Source: Mycobacterium asiaticum DSM 44297 (GTDB taxonomy: Bacteria > Actinomycetota > Actinomycetes > Mycobacteriales > Mycobacteriaceae). From it: a stretch of 64,000 bases of DNA. The notes under the pieces are model-generated. The model did not search any database. It worked only from the letters and a program-made list of their open reading frames with translations, and was not told the DNA's origin. The position numbers and the translations under genes were made by a program. Where the stretch lies: positions 1,229,172-1,293,171 of the forward strand of contig NZ_HG964936.1 in assembly GCF_000613245.1 (NCBI RefSeq), written 5' to 3'. Positions 41,891 through 50,842 of the stretch are shown piece after piece (position 1 is the stretch's first letter; every line of letters begins with the position of its first letter).

Positions 41891-43005
41891 CCCGGGCCTG
41901 GGTCGCCGGTACCGGCGTCACTGCGTTCGGCCGGCATGGCGATACTGCGCTGGCCGCCCTTGGGGTAGCCGCCGCGCAGCAAGCGCTTGCCGACGCGGGA
42001 CTGGACTATGACGCCGTCGGTGAGGTCTTCGCATCGTCGTCGATGGCGCCGCCTCAAACGGCGCTGAAGGTAGCGCATCAATTGGGACGCACCGGGATTC
42101 CGGTCACCGCTATCGAGAGTGCCTCAGCGGGCGGCATGGTCGCCCTGCGGCACGCCGTATGGGCGGTGGTGTCCGGCCGCTGTCGGACCGCGCTGGCGAT
42201 CGGTTACGAGAAGACCACCGCCCTCGAGCCTGGCGGAGTAGTGCCGGCGGCCGTCGGATTCTGGGACAGTTTCCCACCCCAGGTGCATTACGCAATCGAG
42301 GCCAGCCGCTGGCTGTACGAATCCCACAGCGCACCGGAGGCTATCGCCGCAGTCGCAGCGAAGGCCTACAACCAGGCGCGCTCGAATCCACGGGCGGCTC
42401 GGCGCAACGACGAAGAGGTCACGGTTGAACAGGTGCTGGCGTCGAGGATGGTTGCCCAGCCGCTGACCAAGATGATGTGCCACGCGTCGGTCGACGGTGG
42501 TGCGGCCATTGTGGTCACTGACGAGCCTCGGCCGCGGTCGGTGCGGGTCAACTCGATCGAGCAGACCAGTTGGCCGCGGGATTCGTCCTGGCCGGTGCTG
42601 GGGCCGTGCGTGGGGCCGCCCTCACAGATTGCGATGACCGCCCAACGGGCCTTCGCCGCCGCACAGACCAGTCCGGCGGACATCGGGATCGTCTCGCTGC
42701 ACGACATGTGCGCCAGCGAAGAGATCACGGCGTTGATCGCACTGGGTCTGGCGGACGTCACGACTTCGGCGGAGCTGGCGACCTCCGGAGAACTGGGGAC
42801 GAAGGGGCGGTTGCCGACGAACACCGACGGCGGATGTCTGGCGCGTGGCCACGCGTTCGGTGCGACCGGGCTGGCTCAGGTGGCTGAAGTCGTGACTCAG
42901 CTTCGAGGAGAAGCCGACGCGCGCCAGGTCGCCGAGCCGCGCGTGGGACTGGCGCAGGCCATGGGCGGAGGCGGGTCCTGCGTCGTCGCCGTGCTGGGAC
43001 GGTGA
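41887..43005 (+). CDS. Thiolase-like protein, probable Ltp2-type aldolase
   Basis: A 372-residue protein of the SCP2-thiolase/lipid-transfer protein family. The ATG at 41887 overlaps the DUF35 stop as ATGA. The nucleophile cysteine in ESACASG of true thiolases is replaced by serine: here the stretch is IESASAGGMVAL with Ser80. The late signatures CLARGHAFGATGLAQV and GGGGSCVVAVLG are present. The same Cys loss and DUF35 neighbour are found in Ltp2, which performs a retro-aldol cleavage in steroid side-chain catabolism. I therefore infer an aldolase role rather than thiolysis. Confidence 0.87.
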   Translation: MTRAWVAGTGVTAFGRHGDTALAALGVAAAQQALADAGLDYDAVGEVFASSSMAPPQTALKVAHQLGRTGIPVTAIESASAGGMVALRHAVWAVVSGRCRTALAIGYEKTTALEPGGVVPAAVGFWDSFPPQVHYAIEASRWLYESHSAPEAIAAVAAKAYNQARSNPRAARRNDEEVTVEQVLASRMVAQPLTKMMCHASVDGGAAIVVTDEPRPRSVRVNSIEQTSWPRDSSWPVLGPCVGPPSQIAMTAQRAFAAAQTSPADIGIVSLHDMCASEEITALIALGLADVTTSAELATSGELGTKGRLPTNTDGGCLARGHAFGATGLAQVAEVVTQLRGEADARQVAEPRVGLAQAMGGGGSCVVAVLGR

Positions 43006-43011
43006 GGCCGG

Positions 43012-44232
43012 TCAGCCGATCGCGCCGCTCGCCTTGAGGGCTGCGATCTGGTCCCAGTCGCGACCAAGTTCCAAGATCAGCGTCTCGGTATGCTCGGCGA
43101 ATTCTGGTGCCGGACCGAGAGTCAGCGGATTTTCGTCGAAGAGCACCGGACTCGCCACAAGCTCGTAGGGTTCGCCGTCCGGCGTCACCGGCACGATCCC
43201 GCCGTTGGCCCGCACCTGCGGGTCGTTCGCCACCTCGGCGGTGTTGCGCACCGGCGCCCACTGACCGTCGAAGTCGGCAAGCACCCCGCACCAGTGGTCG
43301 AGCGGCCGCGACGCGATCACCTGGCGCAGTTCATCGGCGGCGGCGCCGGCGTTTTTGGCCAGTGACTCGTGGCTGGTGAACCGTTCGTCGCTGGCAAGGT
43401 GGGGTACCCCGACCCGGGAGCAGAAGTCGGCGAAGTATCGGAAACCCTGCAACATCGACAATCCCAGGAACCGGTCGTCGCTCGTGCGGTAGAAACCGGT
43501 GAGCGGATTGTGGGGTGCCACATTGGCGCCGGTCGGATTGGCGACCCAAGGTTGCCCGCTGACGAGCGCGGCATTGATCGCCACACCCATCGCCCATACC
43601 CCCACGCCGAGCAGCGAGATGTCCACCGTGCGGGCCTGTCCCGTGCGATCCCGCTCGAACAACGCGGCGGCGATGCCGCCGGCGATCGCCATTCCGCCGA
43701 TTGAATCCCCGTATGCTGGACCAGGTTGTGCCACAACGCCATTCATATCGGAGGGGGTGGTGCTGGCGGCGCCACCGGCGCGGCTCCAGAACCCCGTCAT
43801 GTCATAACCGCCCCTGCGGCTGTCCGCACCGAGGGGGCCATAGGCGCTGCCCCGTGCGTAGACGATATCGGGGTTCACCGCACGTATGTCGTCGATGTCG
43901 ATCTTCAGCTTCTTACGGGCGTCGGGCAGGAAGTTGGTGAGGAACACGTCGCTTGTCCGCGCGATGTCCATCAGCAGCTGGTGACCTTCGGGTAGCGAGA
44001 TATCAACGGCGATCGATCGTTTGCCCCGGTTAGCGTGCTCCATTACCGGGTTGCGCCCGTCCCCAATGGCGATGTTGCCCAACTGACGCAGCCCGCGCTG
44101 TGAGTCCCCGGTGCGTGGATGTTCGATCTTGAGCACGTCGGCGCCCCAGTCAGCCAGCACCGCCCCCGCCGCCGGAACGAACGTCCATTGCGCGACCTCC
44201 AACACCCGCACGCCCGACATGGGTCCGCTCAT
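43012..44232 (-). CDS. CaiB/BaiF family III CoA-transferase
   Basis: A 406-residue CoA-transferase. Start ATG at 44232; the open frame to 44532 extends into the P450 gene. MSGVRVLEVAQWTFVPAAGA, LKIEHPRTGDSQRG and VDISLPEGHQLL open the N-terminal domain. The catalytic aspartate candidate is in PGPAYGDSIGGMAIAGGIAAAL, and FERDRTGQARTVDISLLG is the family signature. It belongs to a minus-strand pair with the P450 (10 bp between them). It converges on the thiolase gene. Confidence 0.92.
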   Translation of the reverse strand: MSGPMSGVRVLEVAQWTFVPAAGAVLADWGADVLKIEHPRTGDSQRGLRQLGNIAIGDGRNPVMEHANRGKRSIAVDISLPEGHQLLMDIARTSDVFLTNFLPDARKKLKIDIDDIRAVNPDIVYARGSAYGPLGADSRRGGYDMTGFWSRAGGAASTTPSDMNGVVAQPGPAYGDSIGGMAIAGGIAAALFERDRTGQARTVDISLLGVGVWAMGVAINAALVSGQPWVANPTGANVAPHNPLTGFYRTSDDRFLGLSMLQGFRYFADFCSRVGVPHLASDERFTSHESLAKNAGAAADELRQVIASRPLDHWCGVLADFDGQWAPVRNTAEVANDPQVRANGGIVPVTPDGEPYELVASPVLFDENPLTLGPAPEFAEHTETLILELGRDWDQIAALKASGAIG

Positions 44233-44242
44233 TGACCAGTCC

Positions 44243-45448
44243 TCAGCGGTATTCCAGCGTAACCGGCAGTCGGTCATGGGTATGCACCAGTGCCGAGGGA
44301 CGTGGAATCCGCTCACCGGTGACATGAATGCCTTTGGCGCGTCGCACGATTTCCTCCACGAGCAGGCGGGCTTCGCGCCGGGCGAGGGCCGCGCCCATGC
44401 AAAAGTGTTCGCCCACACCAAATCCCAAGTGACCAGATGCGTCGTCGCGGGTGATGTCAAAATCGTCGGCGGTGGGGCCCCAGTGGTCGGGATCCCGGTT
44501 GGCCGAGGCGTAGGCCAGCAGTACCCCATCACCCTCTTTGACGGTGACCCCGCGCAGTTCGACGTCGTGCGCGGCCTGGCGCGCCATACTCATCACCGGT
44601 GTCCAATGGCGCAACACTTCCTCGACGGCATTGCCGGCCAGGCTCGGGTCCGTGAACAGCCTGTCGGCCTGGTCCGGATACGTGTCAAGGCAGTCCGCCA
44701 CGCCGGCGATCAAGCTTTGCGTTGTCTCGCTGCCCGCCGCCAGCAGGGTGAGTGCATAGATCATCACTTGTGCGTCGTTGAACGGCTCGCCGTCGATCCG
44801 GACCGTGGACAGCATGGTGAGCAGATCGTCGCGGGGGTGGTCTTTGCGTTCCGCGACCAGGGCGAGCAGGTACGGACCGATCTGGTCGAAGATCAGCGCC
44901 ATGTCCTCGTCGTTGGCCAGTCCGCTACCCACGTTGGCGATCGTGGTGGCCCAGCCGGCAACTTTGGACCAATCCGCCTCGGGTACGCCGAGCAGATAGG
45001 CGAACACGTAAACGGGAATCGGCTCGGCGATCCGTTCGATCCAGTCGAATTCGCCGTCGGGCAAGTCGTCCAGTGCGTCGTTGACGACCTGCCGGACCCG
45101 GGCCTCCATCTTGGCCACCGCGGACGGTGTGAAGCGGATCCCGATGGCTTTACGGTGCGTGCGGTGCTCGGGAGGATCCATGAACATGATCCCGCGACTC
45201 TGATATCCCTGGGGGTCCCGACCTTCACGGTGGGCGATCAAATCCATCATGATGCCGATGCGTTCGGACCTAAATTTCTCCGGGCGTGCCGAAATACCCT
45301 TGATGTCGTCGTATTTCGTGACGACCCAGAACTTGCCTTCCTCGTACCAGTGCACCGGGTCGTGGTCACGAAGGTGTGCGAACATGGCGTTCGGGTCGCC
45401 GAGGTAGAAGTCCGGCTCGTCGAACCGGGCGGTTACGGTGATCGCCAT
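44243..45448 (-). CDS. Cytochrome P450
   Basis: A 401-residue class I P450 starting at ATG 45448 (MAITVTARFDEPDFYLGDPN). The heme motif FGVGEHFCMGAALARREA gives Cys350. The I-helix reads LLAAGSETTQSLIAGV and the K-helix AVEEVLRHWTPV. The open frame to 45637 is not used because it includes a promoter region. AGAACA-N5-TGT begins 14 bp upstream. Substrate unknown, but the island context suggests a step before or after CoA activation of the substrate. Confidence 0.93.
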   Translation of the reverse strand: MAITVTARFDEPDFYLGDPNAMFAHLRDHDPVHWYEEGKFWVVTKYDDIKGISARPEKFRSERIGIMMDLIAHREGRDPQGYQSRGIMFMDPPEHRTHRKAIGIRFTPSAVAKMEARVRQVVNDALDDLPDGEFDWIERIAEPIPVYVFAYLLGVPEADWSKVAGWATTIANVGSGLANDEDMALIFDQIGPYLLALVAERKDHPRDDLLTMLSTVRIDGEPFNDAQVMIYALTLLAAGSETTQSLIAGVADCLDTYPDQADRLFTDPSLAGNAVEEVLRHWTPVMSMARQAAHDVELRGVTVKEGDGVLLAYASANRDPDHWGPTADDFDITRDDASGHLGFGVGEHFCMGAALARREARLLVEEIVRRAKGIHVTGERIPRPSALVHTHDRLPVTLEYR

Positions 45449-45461
45449 AGGGCTAAACAGT

Positions 45462-45475
45462 AGAACATTTATTGT
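45462..45475. promoter_or_regulatory. AGNACA-N5-TGT motif, site 4
   Basis: AGAACA-TTTAT-TGT lies 14 bp upstream of the minus-strand P450 start. It matches the site at 45611 in both half-sites and spacing. A TetR-type operator is inferred. Confidence 0.45.
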
Positions 45476-45610
45476 CAATCTGCGAGTGCCGTCGACCCGA
45501 ACGGCAGGCAACCCCGTCGCGTCCGGGACGCATCGGCAGATGCCCTGCAAGGTGAGCTCATTGGCTGGTCCACCACGCGGCGCCGACGACAACGCAGCTG
45601 TGTTGGCAGC

Positions 45611-45624
45611 AGAACAAAATATGT
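45611..45624. promoter_or_regulatory. AGNACA-N5-TGT motif, site 5
   Basis: AGAACA-AAATA-TGT lies 15 bp before the ATG of the plus-strand CoA-transferase at 45639. Together with site 4 it brackets a 190-bp divergent promoter region between two operons. Operator function is inferred. Confidence 0.45.
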
Positions 45625-45638
45625 CATAGTGTTGCACT

Positions 45639-46862
45639 ATGCCTGGTGCCCTCTCCCATCTGCGGGTGTGTGACCTGGGTGGTCAGCTCGCCGGGGCGGG
45701 TGCAACCAAGATTCTCGCGGCGTTCGGAGCGCAGGTGATACGCGTCGAAGACCCCGTCAGCCGCGGTATGTGGGATGCGTTGCGCGGCGTGGGGCCCTTC
45801 GTCGATGATCGCCGCGGGGTGAACCTCGGGGCCGGATTCAACAACCACAACGTGGGCAAACTGGGCGTGACCATCAATTTGCGACTGGATGCGGGCAAGC
45901 GGTTGCTGCGCGAACTCGTCGCGGTCGCAGACATCGTCTGCGAGAACTTTGCGGCCGGAGTGATGGCCAAGATGGGCTTCGGTTACGAGCAATTGCAGCA
46001 AGTCAAGCCCGACATCATCTACGTCTCCAATTGTGGGTTCGGCCATACGGGCCCCTACCGAAATTTCAAGACGTGGGGTCCAATCGTGCAAGCCCTCAGC
46101 GGTCTGACCTTTACGGCAGGACTACCGGACGACGAACCGGCGGGGTGGGGTTTCTCGTACATGGACCACGTCGCCGCCTACTACATGACCACCGCGATCC
46201 TGGCTGCGGTACATCAGCGGGAGCGCACGGGTGAGGGTCAGCACATCGATCTGGCGACCGTTCCGGCCGGCATCGCCATGTTGCCCACCGAGGTGCTCGA
46301 CTGGACCGTCAATAACCGGCCCGGACGGCCGCACGGTAATCAGGCCGACTTCGGCGAGATGGCGCCACACGGCATTTATCCGTGCGCGGGCACGGACAGG
46401 TGGATTGCCATAGCTTGTCGCGACGACCGAGAGGTCGCGCTGCTGTCGAAGGTTTTGGACGAACCCGAACTGACGGCTGACCGGTTCGCGGCCCTGGAGC
46501 AACGGCTGCGGGCCGCCGACGAACTCGACGAGCTTGTCGGTGCCTGCACCCGGGGGCGCGAAGCGGTCGCGCTGGCAGGTGAACTCGTCGCCGCCGGTGT
46601 TCCGGCCAGCGTTGTGAAGTCGCCTCGGGAACGCATCGACGAGGATCCCGACGTCGCGGAGTGGGGGTTGTTCCCGACGGTGGCGCACCCAGAGATCGGC
46701 ACCGTTCGCGTCGAGGGTCTTCCACTGCGCATGTCGGCGACACCATGGACCATCGACCGGGCCGCGCCATGTCTGGGCGAACACAACCGCGAGGTGCTCG
46801 GCGGACTCCTCGGGCGCAGCGACACGGAGTTGAGCGAACTGACGAAACAGGGTGTGATCTGA
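45639..46862 (+). CDS. CaiB/BaiF family III CoA-transferase
   Basis: A 407-residue CoA-transferase starting at ATG 45639. LSHLRVCDLGGQLAGAGATK, IRVEDPVSRGMWDALRG and LGVTINLRLDAGKRLL form the N-terminal part; CGFGHTGPYRNFKTWGPIVQ is the substrate loop. The catalytic aspartate is present in GFSYMDHVAAYYMTTAILAA. It is the first gene of a plus-strand operon and its stop overlaps the next CoA-transferase. The pair may be a heteromer in which this subunit is the catalytic one. Confidence 0.93.
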   Translation: MPGALSHLRVCDLGGQLAGAGATKILAAFGAQVIRVEDPVSRGMWDALRGVGPFVDDRRGVNLGAGFNNHNVGKLGVTINLRLDAGKRLLRELVAVADIVCENFAAGVMAKMGFGYEQLQQVKPDIIYVSNCGFGHTGPYRNFKTWGPIVQALSGLTFTAGLPDDEPAGWGFSYMDHVAAYYMTTAILAAVHQRERTGEGQHIDLATVPAGIAMLPTEVLDWTVNNRPGRPHGNQADFGEMAPHGIYPCAGTDRWIAIACRDDREVALLSKVLDEPELTADRFAALEQRLRAADELDELVGACTRGREAVALAGELVAAGVPASVVKSPRERIDEDPDVAEWGLFPTVAHPEIGTVRVEGLPLRMSATPWTIDRAAPCLGEHNREVLGGLLGRSDTELSELTKQGVI

Positions 46863-48070
46863 ACGCGCTAGCCGGACTCCGCGTCGTCGAGATCAGCGAC
46901 CAGTTCACCGCCGTGGGCGGCAGGATGCTGGCCGAACTCGGTGCTGACGTCGTGGTCGTCGAGCCGTTCGGCGGATCACCGCTTCGGCAGCGGCCGCCGT
47001 TCGCCCACGACGAGCCCGGCCCCGACACCAGCTTGCGGTGGTGGAGCGGCAACGTCGGGAAACGTTCGGTTGCAATCGACTTCGAGACCGCGGCGGGGGT
47101 TGCCGTGCTGGGGCACCTGATCGCAGGCGCCGACATCGTGATCTCGGGTGGCGGCTTCGTAGCGCACGGGGAGCTGACCTACCGCGATGTGGCCGCCGGG
47201 CAACCGTCTCTGATCTGGTTGACTGTCAGCCCATTCGGGCTCAACAGCACCCGCGGAGATCATCCCGTCACCGATCTCACCATGCTGGCCGGTGGCGGTC
47301 CGGTCTGGAATTGCGGATACGACGACCACTCACTGCCACCGATCCGGGGTGCGGGGGAGCAGTCGGTGAACATCGCCGGGTTGTACTGCGCCATCGGTGC
47401 GCTGGTGGCGCTGGCTCACCGGGACCAGACCGGCCAGGGTCAACTTGTGGACGTCAACGTCAACGCGGCCTGCAATGTCAGCTCAGAACAGACCACCTAC
47501 CACTGGCTGGTCAACAACGAGACATGCGTTCGCCAGACCAGTCGGCATGCCTACTTCACCCCCAGTCAGAAGACGCAGGTGCGGTGCGCGGATGGCTCTT
47601 ACGCCACCACCGGAGTGCTGCCCCGCAAACCACGCGAATACCAGGAGTTGTTGAACTGGCTCGACGATCTCGGATTGCGTGATGCGCTACCCGAATCGGT
47701 GTTCCTGGAAATGGCTGCCGCTCGCGCCGCCCCGGTGGATATCGCCCTGATCGGTGCCGACGATGAAACGACCGCGATCCTGACTGCGGCCCGTGAGGCA
47801 TTCACGTTGATCGCCTCTCGCTTGCCTGCCAAGCAATATTTTCTTGACAGCCAGCGCCGTGGTTTCCCGGCGGGCGCGGTCCTGTCTCCGAAAGAGGCGT
47901 TCGAGGACGAACATGTCGCCGCGCGCGGCTTCAAGGTACCGGTGTACCACCCGGAATGTGGTGAAACGTTCGACTACCCGGGCACGCCGTATCTTTTCGG
48001 CGCCGGCTCCACCGCAATCCGACGACGCCCGCCGCTGCTCGGTGAGCACAACGGACTACTGGACGAATGA
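46859..48070 (+). CDS. CaiB/BaiF family III CoA-transferase, possible non-catalytic partner
   Basis: A 403-residue CoA-transferase-like protein. No ATG, GTG or TTG lies in frame near the homologous N-terminus (NALAGLRVVEISDQFTAVGG). The best candidate is a CTG at 46859 overlapping the previous stop as CTGA, with AGGG a few bases upstream; the frame open to 46661 is a shadow. The catalytic aspartate position reads as glutamate or glutamine (RGAGEQSVNIAGLYCAIGAL), so this copy may be inactive. It keeps the HRDQTGQGQLVDVNVNAA strand. It may pair with the transferase at 45639. Confidence 0.85.
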   Translation: MNALAGLRVVEISDQFTAVGGRMLAELGADVVVVEPFGGSPLRQRPPFAHDEPGPDTSLRWWSGNVGKRSVAIDFETAAGVAVLGHLIAGADIVISGGGFVAHGELTYRDVAAGQPSLIWLTVSPFGLNSTRGDHPVTDLTMLAGGGPVWNCGYDDHSLPPIRGAGEQSVNIAGLYCAIGALVALAHRDQTGQGQLVDVNVNAACNVSSEQTTYHWLVNNETCVRQTSRHAYFTPSQKTQVRCADGSYATTGVLPRKPREYQELLNWLDDLGLRDALPESVFLEMAAARAAPVDIALIGADDETTAILTAAREAFTLIASRLPAKQYFLDSQRRGFPAGAVLSPKEAFEDEHVAARGFKVPVYHPECGETFDYPGTPYLFGAGSTAIRRRPPLLGEHNGLLDE

Positions 48071-48522
48071 CCGCCGGCCACCGTCTCACGCACGTCGGGT
48101 TGTGCGTTCGCGATCTGACGCGATCTGTTGAATTCTATTGTGGGGGATTGGGTTTCGCTGAGGTCGGCCGCATGCGCATCGATGGGGCCGACACGGCGCA
48201 GCTGCTCGGCGTGCCGGATCTGGTGCTCGACCTGGTCTACCTACAACGCGACGGGTTCCGGCTGGAACTGCTTAGCTACCCGTCGCCGGGGGTAACCGGC
48301 GACGGTCTGCCGCGGCAGATGAACGCCCTGGGATTCACGCATCTGTCGTTTCGGGTCGACGACGCCGGGGAATTGATCGCCCGACTCGAGCGGATAGGCG
48401 GGCGGGTTTGGCCCGAGCGCACGGTGAGGTTCGGCGGCGGCAACCGCGGCTTGATGGTCACCGATCCTGACGGCAATTGGCTGGAACTGATCGAACGGCA
48501 GACATCGCAGGTAATCAATTAG
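48067..48522 (+). CDS. VOC family protein (glyoxalase / methylmalonyl-CoA epimerase-like)
   Basis: A 151-residue protein with two VOC modules, ATG 48067 overlapping the previous stop as ATGA. Metal ligands are His in RLTHVGLCVRDL, Glu in RLELLSYPSP, His in GFTHLSFRVDDA and Glu in NWLELIERQ. This resembles methylmalonyl-CoA epimerase and glyoxalase I. It is last in the operon of two CoA-transferases, so epimerisation of a 2-methyl-branched acyl-CoA is possible but only inferred. Confidence 0.85.
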   Translation: MTAGHRLTHVGLCVRDLTRSVEFYCGGLGFAEVGRMRIDGADTAQLLGVPDLVLDLVYLQRDGFRLELLSYPSPGVTGDGLPRQMNALGFTHLSFRVDDAGELIARLERIGGRVWPERTVRFGGGNRGLMVTDPDGNWLELIERQTSQVIN

Positions 48523-48565
48523 GCACTGAGCGTACATCTGTTTAGTCCGATGCTAGAATCCGAAC

Positions 48566-49759
48566 GTGGCAGCCACCACCGAGCTCATGTATTCACCCTT
48601 CTCCAAGGCGGTCTTTGACGACCCGTACCCCGTCTACCGCCGCCTGCGGGACGAAGCGCCGGTGTATCGCGATCCGCAGGAGCGCTGGTGGGTGTTGTCA
48701 AGATTCGAGGATGTAGCGCCGGCCCTGCGGGACTGGGAAACGTTCTCCTCCAAGCTGGGTCCGGCACCGGAGAATCCGGACAACGACGGGCGCAAGTATT
48801 CGGTAATCTCGATGGACCCGCCACGTCATGACCGAATTCGCGGCGTGCTGAAGGGCTTTTTCACACCGCGGGCTGTGGCGACCATGGATTCGGCGCTACG
48901 GGCGGTGGTGAATACGCACCTGGACCGGTTACGTGCCGGGACGACGGTGGATGCGATGGAGGCTTTTGCCTTCTCGGTGCCGACCGATGTGATCGGTGAC
49001 CTGCTCGGAGTGCCGCAGGCTGACCGAGAGCAGCTGCGCGTCTGGTGGGAAGCCTTCCTCACCCGTGAGGAAGGTGAGGTGTCGATGCCGGCCAAGGCAA
49101 TCGAAGCCAACCGAATGATCAGTCAGTACATCGGCGGCCTCATCGAACGCCGCCGCACCGACCCGGGTGACGACCTGATCAGCGTTGTGCTGCAAGCCAG
49201 CTTCGACGATCCCGAGGCGGGTGGTAAGCGATGCCTGACCCCGCACGAGGTGTTGATGTTCTGCAACCTGTTGTCTGCTGCCGGATCGGAGACCACACAG
49301 AAGCTCATCTCGAACGGATTGGTAGCGCTGGCCGAACATCCGGACCAGTGGCGGCGAATAGTCAACGATCGCAGCGTCATACCGGTCGCCGTCAACGAGG
49401 CGTTGCGATATGACACGCCGAGTCACTGGGTAGCCCGCACGTTGACCCGGCCTATCGAACGACATGGCATCACCATGAGCGCCGGTGACTGGGTGCTGCT
49501 GCTGCTGGGCAGTGCCAATCGGGACGAGCGCCGCTACGTGGATCCCGACCGGTTCATCATCGGAAGGCCTCGTGGTACCGACGTGTATTTCGGGTGGGGC
49601 ATCCACATCTGCCTGGGCCAGTGGTTGGCTCGGCGCGAGGCGCAACTGGTCTTCGAGTACATCGCCGACAGATTCCCGGACTATTCGATCGGGGCGTGCG
49701 AACGGGTGCTGACCGCCACCGTGCGCGGCTACACGAGTGTGGAGATGACGTTGCGTTGA
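48566..49759 (+). CDS. Cytochrome P450
   Basis: A 397-residue class I P450 read from GTG 48566. Heme motif FGWGIHICLGQWLARREA with Cys349; I-helix LLSAAGSETTQKLISNG; K-helix NEALRYDTPSH with the ExxR pair. The spacer before it has a weak CGTACA-like copy of the island motif at 48531. It precedes a pair of ACAD genes 33 bp downstream. Substrate unknown. Confidence 0.93.
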   Translation: MAATTELMYSPFSKAVFDDPYPVYRRLRDEAPVYRDPQERWWVLSRFEDVAPALRDWETFSSKLGPAPENPDNDGRKYSVISMDPPRHDRIRGVLKGFFTPRAVATMDSALRAVVNTHLDRLRAGTTVDAMEAFAFSVPTDVIGDLLGVPQADREQLRVWWEAFLTREEGEVSMPAKAIEANRMISQYIGGLIERRRTDPGDDLISVVLQASFDDPEAGGKRCLTPHEVLMFCNLLSAAGSETTQKLISNGLVALAEHPDQWRRIVNDRSVIPVAVNEALRYDTPSHWVARTLTRPIERHGITMSAGDWVLLLLGSANRDERRYVDPDRFIIGRPRGTDVYFGWGIHICLGQWLARREAQLVFEYIADRFPDYSIGACERVLTATVRGYTSVEMTLR

Positions 49760-49792
49760 CGCATGATCTGAAGCTGACGTAGGGGTGGGGTC

Positions 49793-50842
49793 ATGGACAT
49801 CGCCTTGAGCGACGAGCAGAAGTTGTTGCAAGACACCGCCGCCCAGCTTGGTGAAAGCGTCGCGGTCAATAGCCCGGAAAGCGTTCCCAGCGCTGCGACG
49901 CTGGACAGGCAATGGCAGCGGCTGGTCGAACTCGGCGTCCCGACATTGCGTTCGCCCGAACTGTGCGGCCTAGACGCCAGCGGCGTAGAAACGGCCATCG
50001 TCATCGAGCAATTGGGGCGAACGCTCAGCGCTGTGCCCGTCGTGGGCCAAGCGGTGCTGGCCGCCGAACTGCTGCAGGCCGCCGGTTGCGCCAAAGACCT
50101 TGAGCGGTTGGCGGAAGGCAACCTCCGGGTGGCGCCGCTGTTGAACGCAAGCTTGAGCGGATTTGCGGCCGCCAACGAGCCCGGCGTGGCGTTCGACGCG
50201 GCGGGCGCCACGCATGCGCTGGCGGTGGCGTGCGCTGACGGTCAACGCAGATTGATCTGCGGCCCGACCGGCGGTATTGACGGCGACGGTGCGGCGCTCG
50301 ATTTGACTCGCCAATTTCGTTATCTGTCAGCGGATTTTTACAACGCTGCGTCGATCGTCGGAGAGCCCATCGACGACCTGCGCTGGCAACGGGTCGAGTC
50401 GCTGGCCATCACCGCGATTGCGGCCGATCTGCTCGGGGTGATGCAGGGAGCGCTCGACGATGCGGTGCGTTACGCGTGCGAGCGGACGCAGTTCTCCGCG
50501 AAAATCGGCACCTTTCAGGCTATTCAGCACCTGCTGGCCGATGCCCTGGTTCGGGTAGAGGGTGCCCGCAGCTGCCTGTGGCACGCGGCGTGGGCGATCG
50601 ACAACCTGCCAGTCGACGAGGCGAAATTAGCGGCGATGACCGCGAAGGCTTACGCGTCTGAAGCCGGGCGCGAAGTCGTCGAAACAAGCGTGCAAGTGTT
50701 CGGCGGGATAGCGATCACCTGGGAACATGTATCACATCTGCGGCTGCGCCGGATGCTGGTAGATCGTCGGCTATTCGGTGACGAGGCCATCCTCTACGAG
50801 GCCGTTGCGACCCTGCGGTTGGCTGACCGAAAGTTGGCGTGA
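49793..50842 (+). CDS. Acyl-CoA dehydrogenase, small subunit of a pair
   Basis: A 349-residue ACAD partner from ATG 49793 (MDIALSDEQKLLQDTAAQLG). The C-terminal signature RTQFSAKIGTFQAIQHLLAD and VFGGIAITWEHVSHLRLRR is clear, whereas the central substrate/FAD loop is not of the EPEAGSD type. It resembles the small ACAD at 38504. Its stop overlaps the next ACAD start as GTGA, so the two subunits are made together, probably as an alpha2-beta2 enzyme. The substrate is an acyl-CoA with a branched or cyclic group, inferred from context. Confidence 0.9.
   Translation: MDIALSDEQKLLQDTAAQLGESVAVNSPESVPSAATLDRQWQRLVELGVPTLRSPELCGLDASGVETAIVIEQLGRTLSAVPVVGQAVLAAELLQAAGCAKDLERLAEGNLRVAPLLNASLSGFAAANEPGVAFDAAGATHALAVACADGQRRLICGPTGGIDGDGAALDLTRQFRYLSADFYNAASIVGEPIDDLRWQRVESLAITAIAADLLGVMQGALDDAVRYACERTQFSAKIGTFQAIQHLLADALVRVEGARSCLWHAAWAIDNLPVDEAKLAAMTAKAYASEAGREVVETSVQVFGGIAITWEHVSHLRLRRMLVDRRLFGDEAILYEAVATLRLADRKLA

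Noticed and set aside
46661..46858. Upstream extension of the CoA-transferase frame to 46661
   Set aside because: The added residues lie within the previous CoA-transferase in another frame, are arginine-rich, and have no family match.
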